Below, piece after piece: positions 6,197 to 11,601 of a stretch of DNA of 11,601 bases; position 1 is the first letter of the stretch, and each line of letters starts with the position of its first letter. This stretch comes from Candidatus Bathyarchaeota archaeon. GTDB taxonomy: Archaea; Thermoproteota; DRAE01. The notes under the pieces were generated by a model. The model saw nothing but the letters and a program-made list of their open reading frames with translations, was not told the DNA's origin and searched no databases. The position numbers and the translations under genes are program-made. The stretch is taken from positions 1 to 11,601 of the forward strand of contig DRAE01000024.1 in the NCBI GenBank assembly GCA_011041895.1, written 5' to 3'.

Positions 6197-7275
6197 GCAC
6201 CTTTGATAGAGGCCTTGAGTATACCCTTCATTAGCTTGAGAGCAAAGCCAGGTTCCATTATGCCAGCCCTAACCTTTCTAAGTATCCTATCAAAGGAGGC
6301 GTAGATAGTAGAGGGATACTTCCTGAAAAGAGCATTGAGAAATGGACATCCATATGAGAAAACATATTTAAGCGGATGCCCATTTGACCTAGCCATTAGT
6401 AATATATCCTTTTTGGTCATTGCCAATGCTCCAGGAAGATTCACCCTTAAAATACCGTCTACCATGGACATTGACTGTATCCCCGTGGGAAGAAGGTTTC
6501 CAAAAACTATGATGTCAGTGCCCATCTTAGAGGCATAGTCGAGAATTTTCTTGAACATTAAATCCGTACATTGACCGCATGGGGAAAAGCCATGTCTTGA
6601 TGCCCTGACTAGAACTTCTCTTATCTCAGGTGCCTCTATAAATGCGTGTTCCACCTCTAGGGTTTTACATAATGTCATTATCATTTCCCTAATGTCGGGT
6701 GTAATAACCATCCTTCCGGGATCTACTGTTACAGCCTTGAAGTCGACACCAAGTTTTTTCAATATCACCATTGAAACGAAGCTATCAACTCCTCCTGAGA
6801 AGGCGACAATACATTGAGGCTTATGCTCCATAGCTATTTGGGGGATTTTTCTGGGAGGGAACCTGAGCTCTGACTCTAGGAGAGGTTTCATATAGTGTTC
6901 AAGGAAGAGAGTAATGTTTTCAGAGTAGTTTTTTGAAGCTACGTCCTCGAGAACTTTCAATGCAGCCTTTATTCTCATGCGCTTCAAGTATAAGTCTGTT
7001 TTTGCCTGTATGTTGATGTCGGGCACCTTTAGCAGTCTTCTGACGTTGGCTGTTATTATGCCTCCATGCCCTATTATAGCGGCCTTGTCCGGCCTATCCT
7101 CGACAATAATGTAAAGTACATTGGTCTCAGTATCTATGAAAGCTTTAACAATTCTCGGAGGGTTGGTTGCAATTTTCGAGTAAAGAGATCTTGCCTCTGA
7201 TATCGCTTGTACAACCTTTCTCTTCACGTTTAAAAGCTTCGATTTACTTGACGAGGAGATGTATAACTCCCCCAA
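6193..7275 (-). CDS. PP-loop ATPase with N-terminal KH-like domain; candidate Fe-S RNA thiolation enzyme
   Basis: The middle of this 360-aa protein is an N-type ATP pyrophosphatase (PP-loop) domain: AFSGGVDS at 158-165, the adenylating motif of ThiI, TtcA, TtuA/Ncs6 and related enzymes, followed by TVDPGR (183-188) and FGNLLPTG (258-265). CGQC (233-236) and C310 in the SYGCPF segment give a three-Cys set spaced as in [4Fe-4S]-dependent tRNA thiolases (TtcA/TtuA). Residues about 41-85 contain IIGHGGIITANVRRLL, with a GxGG loop typical of KH RNA-binding domains. RNA modification is therefore a reasonable inference, but no named family is recognised. The start is uncertain: TTG 7275 overlaps the permease gene by 32 bases and lacks a Shine-Dalgarno; GTG 7227 (V17) would avoid the overlap. 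Its TAG stop overlaps the DUF211 stop. Likely last gene of the long minus-strand operon. Confidence 0.8.
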   Translation of the reverse strand: MGELYISSSSKSKLLNVKRKVVQAISEARSLYSKIATNPPRIVKAFIDTETNVLYIIVEDRPDKAAIIGHGGIITANVRRLLKVPDINIQAKTDLYLKRMRIKAALKVLEDVASKNYSENITLFLEHYMKPLLESELRFPPRKIPQIAMEHKPQCIVAFSGGVDSFVSMVILKKLGVDFKAVTVDPGRMVITPDIREMIMTLCKTLEVEHAFIEAPEIREVLVRASRHGFSPCGQCTDLMFKKILDYASKMGTDIIVFGNLLPTGIQSMSMVDGILRVNLPGALAMTKKDILLMARSNGHPLKYVFSYGCPFLNALFRKYPSTIYASFDRILRKVRAGIMEPGFALKLMKGILKASIKGA

Positions 7276-8749
7276 GTACGTTCACGAAGCCTGCTACGCT
7301 AAGGAAGGCTGTGACAATGTTTCTCATAACGGGATTAGGAACTATGGTTATGCCGAATGGAGAATGCAAACCAACCGCTACTAATATTAGGAAAACGCCT
7401 ATCGTTGCAGAGGCACCGCCCAGCATAATCGATACCCTCTCCATACCCACTATGATCATGTAGTACACCACTACGCCAATCACTGCGAAAATTATACCCG
7501 AGAGAATGGCATGTATATCCAGTAGGAATATGATCGCCGCACAGAAAACTGCGGCAGCTATCGGTACAATGGGGTATATTGGAACCCTATATGGGCGCCA
7601 CAGCAACTTTCTTTTATTCCTTAGGGCTATAACCGAGTAGTTTATGAAGGTTAACCCAACAAGGTATCCGAAGTCTGAGAGATATACAACGTAATTCACA
7701 CTTCCGCTCAGCACGAATGAGGCTGAAAAGAATAGAACCACAAGTATAGCGTTGCTTGGGGTACCCCATTTCTCATGTACTTCTGAAAGGAACTTAGGGA
7801 GAAATCCGTCTCTGCTGAGGGCTAAGAGAACTCTTGAGGCAGCTATTAGAGCAGCGTTGAGCGTCGACAGGGATGCAAAGATTCCAGCTACGTCGATTAT
7901 TAGAACGCCCAATGCACCTAACATTTTCTCGGCAACATCGCCAAGAGGGACATCTGTATTAAGCTGGGTATAGTGTATCACGCTCATTTCAATTATGGCA
8001 ATTGAAATGTAAAGTATCGTCGAGAGAGTTACTGTTATCATTATGGCTCTTGGAATGTTCTTCTCAGGCTCCTTGATCTCCTCAGCTGCAGTTGATATTA
8101 TCTCGAAACCTATGAACTGAACGTATATGTAGCCTAAAGCCGATAGAATTGACCAGAACCCTCTTGGCATAAAGCCTTCATATGATATTGTCTTGATCAA
8201 AAGGCTACCATTCGTGTAGATGTGGTATATGGCGTATCCAACAGTTCCCAGCAGTATAACTATTAAAAATATTGTTATAATGTCTTGAGCGTATCCAGTT
8301 TCCTTAGCCCCTCTATAGTTCATGTATGAAAAGAATATGAGAGCCGCCACTGCAACTATGATTACTCCTATGTTTCCATAGTCGTATCCTAGGGAGCACA
8401 GAAGATGCCTAAGGATTACTGCAAATGAGAGAGATGCAAAAGATGAGTATACAAGATTTCCAAAGAACATAAACCATCCGGTCATAAATGATGGAAAAAC
8501 TCCAAGGGACCTCCTCGTAAACGTGTATCCTCCCCCAGCAGTTGGAATAGCTGCTGAAAGCTCTGAATAGCAGAATGCGCATAGGTAAGTGCTGATTGCA
8601 CCTAGAATGTAGCTAATTATTACAGCTGGCCCAGCCATATAGGATGCATTGCCTACAATTATGAAGATTCCGGGTCCTAGCGTTGCACCCAGCCCTATCA
8701 TGGTAGCCTCTTTTAGCCCTAGAACTCTTTTGAGCTTCTTATACTCCAT
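7244..8749 (-). CDS. APC-superfamily amino-acid permease
   Basis: This polytopic membrane transporter of the amino acid-polyamine-organocation superfamily probably takes up an amino acid by proton or cation coupling; the substrate cannot be read from the sequence. The TM1 signature IGLGATLGPGIFIIVG (18-33) contains the unwound glycine-rich substrate loop. TM2 is followed by YSELSAAIPTAGGGYTFTRR (61-80), the conserved APC loop, and TM6 by GFEIISTAAEEIKEPEKNIPRAI (214-236). About twelve core helices are visible, and the region after residue 440 adds two more hydrophobic segments (about 445-465 and 475-499), making it a 14-helix-type APC protein. ATG 8749 lies six bases after the PRC-barrel gene stop, with GTGAG about 11 bases upstream. 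Tight spacing with small membrane genes upstream and the PP-loop gene downstream suggests one transcript. Confidence 0.92.
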   Translation of the reverse strand: MEYKKLKRVLGLKEATMIGLGATLGPGIFIIVGNASYMAGPAVIISYILGAISTYLCAFCYSELSAAIPTAGGGYTFTRRSLGVFPSFMTGWFMFFGNLVYSSFASLSFAVILRHLLCSLGYDYGNIGVIIVAVAALIFFSYMNYRGAKETGYAQDIITIFLIVILLGTVGYAIYHIYTNGSLLIKTISYEGFMPRGFWSILSALGYIYVQFIGFEIISTAAEEIKEPEKNIPRAIMITVTLSTILYISIAIIEMSVIHYTQLNTDVPLGDVAEKMLGALGVLIIDVAGIFASLSTLNAALIAASRVLLALSRDGFLPKFLSEVHEKWGTPSNAILVVLFFSASFVLSGSVNYVVYLSDFGYLVGLTFINYSVIALRNKRKLLWRPYRVPIYPIVPIAAAVFCAAIIFLLDIHAILSGIIFAVIGVVVYYMIIVGMERVSIMLGGASATIGVFLILVAVGLHSPFGITIVPNPVMRNIVTAFLSVAGFVNVLGGVIHLLVK

Positions 8750-8755
8750 TCTATT

Positions 8756-9049
8756 CTACTCACTAGCCTTTTCTTCAGCCACTTCTGTTACATCAACTAT
8801 AACGTCTAGAAGTACCACATCTGATATTGCCCTTATGTCCCTTGACCTGATAAACAGGTTATCATCTACAACAATGCCATCCTTCTCAACAGTCACTAAT
8901 ATGCCAAAATCCTTGCCATCCTGTGAAAGAACTAGCCCCTTAACTCTTCCAATTATCCTCCCTTTGGCATCTATAACATACTTTCCTTTTACATCACCTT
9001 CACGAAATAACTTCTCCCTCGCCACTGCTATCACCTTGGCCTTTGACAT
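8756..9049 (-). CDS. PRC-barrel domain protein
   Basis: The 97-aa protein is essentially one PRC-barrel beta domain: GKYVIDAKGRIIGRVKGLVL (22-41) is the family's GxxVIDxxGxxIGxV signature, followed by alternating strands (49-54, 58-62, 78-88) and an acidic tail (residues 89-97). PRC barrels occur in ribosome-maturation factor RimM, photosynthetic reaction-centre H subunits and many small archaeal proteins of unknown role, where they are thought to be protein-binding modules. No membrane segment is present. ATG 9049 overlaps the end of the upstream membrane-protein gene by 19 bases, without a good Shine-Dalgarno; an in-frame GTG at 9025 is preceded by AAGGTGAT and is an alternative that keeps the domain intact. 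Six bases separate it from the permease gene, so it may assist or regulate that transporter or the small membrane proteins; this is inference. Confidence 0.82.
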   Translation of the reverse strand: MSKAKVIAVAREKLFREGDVKGKYVIDAKGRIIGRVKGLVLSQDGKDFGILVTVEKDGIVVDDNLFIRSRDIRAISDVVLLDVIVDVTEVAEEKASE

Positions 9050-9300
9050 GCGGAGGCTATAAGAGATAGCCCATTTGCAAGTGTAGAGAATGTGAACAGG
9101 GTTAATAGGTAAAGTACTATAGGCTTATACGGGTGTAGTATTATTACAGATTCAATACTTTCCGGGTTTGTTGTAAGTATATACAGAGTTGAGAGCATGA
9201 GGAAGCCCACACTACATTGCATGCTTCCAGTAACGATCTTGATCTTCTTAGTCCGCACTATGCTTTTTATCAGTTTCTCAGTGGTAGCCAATACAGGCAC
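9031..9300 (-). CDS. Small two-helix membrane protein, unrecognised
   Basis: This 89-aa protein has no family I recognise. A basic N-terminal segment (K9, K12, R16, K18, K19, K21) leads into a hydrophobic helix at about 22-43. A short loop of about 15 residues (44-58) follows, then a second helix at about 59-84 and a basic end (QRPR). By the positive-inside rule both termini should be cytoplasmic, with a short external hairpin loop. The start is GTG 9300, one base after the upstream gene's stop (TAG at 9302-9304), so translation is probably coupled. Its 3' end overlaps the PRC-barrel gene by 19 bases. The uninterrupted frame, coupling and clear membrane pattern support a real gene. Function is unknown; context suggests a partner of the 141-aa membrane protein just upstream. 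Confidence 0.7.
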   Translation of the reverse strand: MPVLATTEKLIKSIVRTKKIKIVTGSMQCSVGFLMLSTLYILTTNPESIESVIILHPYKPIVLYLLTLFTFSTLANGLSLIASACQRPR

Positions 9301-9301
9301 C

Positions 9302-9727
9302 CTACTTGAGCAATAACATGAAGCCAGCTATCATGTTTAGTACGCCGGATGCCAGTATTAAACCCATGAAAATTCCGATCCAGTCAATTAGACTTTCCCT
9401 AGGAATTCCTCCCGTTTGAAGCATTATACCTGTTATTAGGATCATGAAACCGATTATTATCAGGGTTCCACTCATAAAGAGGGCAAACCTTCTCATCGTC
9501 ACTATAGTGGTTAAACGCTCAGTTTCAAGCTCGATCTCCTCAGCTTTCTTGATTACTCTGTCAAGCACTTCAGCAACTTCTAATGGAGTTCCATCTTCAC
9601 CTCTAACATCTAGTGGCGAAATGTCAGGAACTTCCCTTTCATCGGGCCTTCTAACTTTGACCTCGTACTTTTTCCGCCTTGTACCTTCCTCAGGCGTGTG
9701 TGAGCCCGCTGACAATCTTACCACCAT
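9302..9727 (-). CDS. Membrane protein with cytosolic charged/coiled-coil domain and two helices, unrecognised
   Basis: The 141-aa protein has three parts. A highly charged, probably disordered N-terminus (1-46) is rich in R, K, E, D and P. A likely amphipathic coiled-coil helix (about 47-79) is rich in E, L, I and V. A C-terminal membrane hairpin has helices at about 81-103 and 115-140, joined by a loop with GGIPRESLIDW. The basic run TMRRF just before the first helix suggests a cytosolic N-terminal domain. No family is recognised. ATG 9727 is the chosen start; no Shine-Dalgarno is present, and a TATA-like TTTATAT lies too close to act on this start. The gene follows the 198-aa coiled-coil gene by 25 bases and precedes the 89-aa membrane gene by one base, so the small proteins are likely made together and may form a complex. 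Confidence 0.72.
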   Translation of the reverse strand: MVVRLSAGSHTPEEGTRRKKYEVKVRRPDEREVPDISPLDVRGEDGTPLEVAEVLDRVIKKAEEIELETERLTTIVTMRRFALFMSGTLIIIGFMILITGIMLQTGGIPRESLIDWIGIFMGLILASGVLNMIAGFMLLLK

Positions 9728-9752
9728 ATAAACTTAACATTTGGAAGTTTAA

Positions 9753-10349
9753 TTATTTAGATTGACTACCTGTAAGGTACTCGTTTTCATACATTCTTCT
9801 CAACGTCCACTTGATTGCACTTTTAATTTCTCTTACACGCTTTTCATCGCTTACATTTAGGATCTCAATTTTCTGGAGTACTCCATTTTCATCGCTTTGA
9901 ATCCTATAGTCCAATATTTGACCCGGTTGAATTTCTCCTCTGCTGTATTTTTCATAGTCCCTTTCTCTCATGGCTTCAAGTACATCCCTTATAAAGAAGG
10001 ACTCGAACGGTCGAGTTGCCTTATGAAGGTTTACTCCCGGAGCCATGAGGACAACTATCTTGTTTTTATCTATCAGAAGCTCAGCAAGTGTAGTTCCATC
10101 CACGTGCTTTATAGGTACACGTCTAATCGCTGGTGGTGTCGGCTTAGCCTCGGTTCTAGCCATTTCCTGAACTTCGCTTCCACGGACGAAACTCGCCTGG
10201 GCGAGTACCTTATCAATTACCAGTAGAAAGGATTCTATTAACTCAACTTTTCTCTTGAGATCCTTTAGCCTAGTTACTAGATATTTTTGAAGCTCTGAAA
10301 GTTTCCTAATGTCTTCCTCAGATAGTCTTACAGACAATTTTGTCACCAA
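9753..10349 (-). CDS. Conserved-looking coiled-coil protein, unrecognised
   Basis: This cytosolic protein of up to 198 aa has no membrane segment and no cysteine. Residues about 9-52 form a leucine/lysine-rich coiled coil. A proline-containing linker follows (about 66-80). A compact alpha/beta domain (81-190) includes HVDGTTLAELLID (82-94), IVVLMAPGV (98-106), FFIRDVLEAMRERD (118-131), a segment with GQILDYRI (143-150), IEILN and a final amphipathic helix ending RRMYENEY. I do not recognise the family. The listed start is TTG 10349, the longest frame; GTG 10346 is possible, and TTG 10337 (codon 5) is the only one with a Shine-Dalgarno (GGTGA, five bases upstream). A TATA-like box at 10381-10388 suggests a promoter here, making this the first gene of the run down to 6193. 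The GTPase gene upstream ends 51 bases away. Confidence 0.72.
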   Translation of the reverse strand: MVTKLSVRLSEEDIRKLSELQKYLVTRLKDLKRKVELIESFLLVIDKVLAQASFVRGSEVQEMARTEAKPTPPAIRRVPIKHVDGTTLAELLIDKNKIVVLMAPGVNLHKATRPFESFFIRDVLEAMRERDYEKYSRGEIQPGQILDYRIQSDENGVLQKIEILNVSDEKRVREIKSAIKWTLRRMYENEYLTGSQSK

Positions 10350-10380
10350 TTATATACTTGTATGAGAGTAGAAGAAAATC

Positions 10381-10388
10381 TTTAATAT
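10381..10388 (-). promoter_or_regulatory. TATA-like box ahead of the 198-aa gene
   Basis: On the minus strand this reads ATATTAAA. A start about 26 bases downstream falls near 10358, leaving a leader of roughly 20 bases to TTG 10337, which would include the GGTGA site, or about 9 bases to TTG 10349. It lies in the 51-base gap after the GTPase gene. The call rests on position and composition only. Confidence 0.35.
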
Positions 10389-10400
10389 GCCAACTATCAC

Positions 10401-11558
10401 CTATTTTAACACGATCTGAACAACATCCCCATCTTCCAGCTTATGCCTTAATCCGACTTTTTCACCTAGATATTTGGCTGAGGGCCCATATACCTTAGCG
10501 TATAAAAAGCCTTCAAGAAATGCTCTGTGAAGATGCTTAATCAAGTCACCTATGTCTGCGCCTCTTTTTAGGAGAATTGGCTTATCTGAGCGTTTGCCAG
10601 TTTTATCCATTGTATAAACTCTTATTATGTCAAAGCTTTTTGCTAGGAACTCGGTTAACTTCTCCTTATCAGAGATTCTGGTGCATGTGGGATATATCTT
10701 AAACAGTTTGCCGTACTTCTCAACCAGTTTTTCATAGTTTTTCTTGGATCCAGGAAGATCGCCTTTGGTAGCTATGATTACAGCCTTCTTATACACTGCG
10801 CTTCTGTCAAGTGCTCTTATCACGTCGTCAACCGTTATTTTACCTGTTATAGTCACTATCGCATTTTGGAAGCCATATTCTCTCAACAACTCTCTTAACT
10901 CGTTTAGATCGCCTTTATAATTGTGAATACCGAGTATAATTATGCCACCGGAGCCTGTCTTCTTAATCTTTATGGGAGGAGGGGATTTGTTGATGTATAT
11001 GCCCTCCTTTTCAAGCTCCCTAAGTATGGTTTCGACTTGAAGGATGGGATCAATTGATAGATCAACCACTATTGCAATTAGATCAGTATTTCTGGCGAGA
11101 TGCATTACTGGACCACGTGCATGCGGTAAACCAAGGAAGTCGGGGACTTCGACAAGTTGTATAGAGTAGTCCTTATATGGTAGACTTGCTGGGACAGGAT
11201 ATCTCGTTGTAAGAGGAGAGTCAGATATCTCAGGCGTTGCATTAGTAAGCTTTCTTATAAGGGAGCTTTTACCAGAGTTCGTGAAACCTATGAGGAGAAC
11301 CTGTGGAAACTCTTTCTTTACCATGAAAAGCTGAACTATATGATGAGCAACTCTTCTCCTTCTCTCACGTTGCAACATGAGCTCTTTCTCAAGTTCAGCA
11401 ATTTTCTTCCTTATCCTCGCTCTTTCCTTAGCGGTTCCTTTGTGCTTTGGTATCTTGGCATAGTAGTCTTTTAAAGCTTCTATCTTCTCCCATATAGTTT
11501 TAGCTGCGAGATATCTTGCATATGCAGCCTTTGCCTCAGCTGGTAGATTCATCGGCAT
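10401..11558 (-). CDS. DRG/OBG-family GTPase with C-terminal TGS domain (divergent)
   Basis: This is a translation-factor-type GTPase of the DRG branch, expected to bind GTP and act with ribosomes or RNA. The N-terminus (about 1-80) is a basic, helical, coiled-coil region. G1 is GFTNSGKSS (91-99), the switch-I Thr lies in SPLTTRYPV (114-122), G4 is TKGD (264-267), and G5 probably lies near residues 291-297. The DRG-specific segment GIYINKSPPPIKIKK (186-200) followed by GGI (204-206) separates it from Obg and YchF. The C-terminal TGS domain (about 311-385) ends with LEDGDVVQIVLK. Oddly, the G3 motif reads EVPD (137-140) where DxPG is expected, so switch II is unusual. ATG 11558 is supported by GGAGG nine bases upstream, while ATG 11552 is also possible. 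The length of 385 aa is slightly above the usual 360-370. Confidence 0.88.
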   Translation of the reverse strand: MPMNLPAEAKAAYARYLAAKTIWEKIEALKDYYAKIPKHKGTAKERARIRKKIAELEKELMLQRERRRRVAHHIVQLFMVKKEFPQVLLIGFTNSGKSSLIRKLTNATPEISDSPLTTRYPVPASLPYKDYSIQLVEVPDFLGLPHARGPVMHLARNTDLIAIVVDLSIDPILQVETILRELEKEGIYINKSPPPIKIKKTGSGGIIILGIHNYKGDLNELRELLREYGFQNAIVTITGKITVDDVIRALDRSAVYKKAVIIATKGDLPGSKKNYEKLVEKYGKLFKIYPTCTRISDKEKLTEFLAKSFDIIRVYTMDKTGKRSDKPILLKRGADIGDLIKHLHRAFLEGFLYAKVYGPSAKYLGEKVGLRHKLEDGDVVQIVLK

Positions 11559-11601
11559 TAGTCTCTTCCTCCACTGAAATCTCTAGATATATGGGGCCAC
11601 G
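11536..11601 (-). CDS. Possible C-terminal end of an upstream gene
   Basis: Reading in from the window edge on the minus strand, one frame stays open for 21 codons (RGPIYLEISVEEETNADEST plus S) and stops at TGA 11536-11538, overlapping the GTPase start by 23 bases. Its acidic, low-complexity ending looks like a natural C-terminus. A second frame ends in a TAA overlapping the GTPase ATG as TAATG (stop 11557-11559), which is also a common coupling arrangement. Too little is present to choose between them or to name a product. Confidence 0.25.
   Translation of the reverse strand, partial: RGPIYLEISVEEETNADESTS
11568..11572 (-). promoter_or_regulatory. Shine-Dalgarno site of the GTPase gene
   Basis: On the minus strand GGAGG is followed by AAGAG and lies nine bases before ATG 11558, a strong ribosome-binding site. 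It decides in favour of 11558 (or 11552) as the start and shows that this organism uses Shine-Dalgarno initiation for internal operon genes. Confidence 0.6.

Noticed and set aside
6193..7275. ThiI (4-thiouridine synthase) or QueC
   Set aside because: The PP-loop is shared, but there is no THUMP or rhodanese domain as in ThiI and no QueC-type C-terminal zinc-binding four-Cys set.
8649..9062. Plus-strand open frame of 137 codons spanning the permease start and PRC-barrel gene
   Set aside because: It is Ser/Thr-rich shadow coding opposite two better-supported genes.

Overview
The window looks archaeal, probably from a thermophilic lineage of the Thermoproteota/TACK type; this placement is inference. 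The gene content supports it: class I HMG-CoA reductase, a DUF211 (MTH889-type) protein, a DRG-type GTPase with a TGS domain, a PRC-barrel protein, a KorD-like ferredoxin and an Nfn transhydrogenase. AT-rich TATA-like boxes sit about 25 bases ahead of several starts, GTG and TTG starts are common, and Shine-Dalgarno sites occur only at some genes. Genes are tightly packed, with overlaps or gaps of a few bases, and there is no gene-free stretch longer than about 130 bases. I see no rRNA, tRNA, CRISPR array, insertion sequence or prophage gene.

Layout. Bases 1-290 hold the N-terminal part of HMG-CoA reductase (minus strand, cut by the window edge). Bases 337-2536 carry nfnS then nfnL (minus strand), the two subunits of an electron-bifurcating NADH-dependent ferredoxin:NADP oxidoreductase. 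A short divergent promoter region follows, then a small plus-strand membrane hairpin protein (2657-2938) whose 3' end overlaps the 3' end of a minus-strand operon. That operon is read as aminotransferase, then the bifunctional NAD(P)H-hydrate repair enzyme Nnr, then an 8-Cys ferredoxin (5809 down to 2915). A second divergent region (5810-5941) separates it from a plus-strand DUF211 gene (5942-6196).

Bases 6193-10349 are a compact minus-strand run. In transcription order it encodes an unrecognised coiled-coil protein (198 aa), two small membrane proteins (141 and 89 aa), a PRC-barrel protein (97 aa), an APC-family amino-acid transporter (501 aa) and a PP-loop ATPase with a KH-like N-terminus (360 aa). 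Bases 10401-11558 encode a divergent DRG-family GTPase, which may overlap the end of a gene outside the window.

Two themes stand out. The first half concerns nicotinamide-cofactor and ferredoxin economy: Nfn balances NADH, NADPH and ferredoxin, Nnr repairs damaged NAD(P)H, and a ferredoxin is encoded beside them, with NADPH-using HMG-CoA reductase next door. The second half couples a poorly described membrane/PRC-barrel/transporter cluster to a possible Fe-S-dependent RNA-thiolation enzyme. Points most worth checking are the PP-loop/KH protein, the start or frameshift question in the DUF211 gene, the small membrane trio, and the VirB2/CedA1-like hairpin protein.
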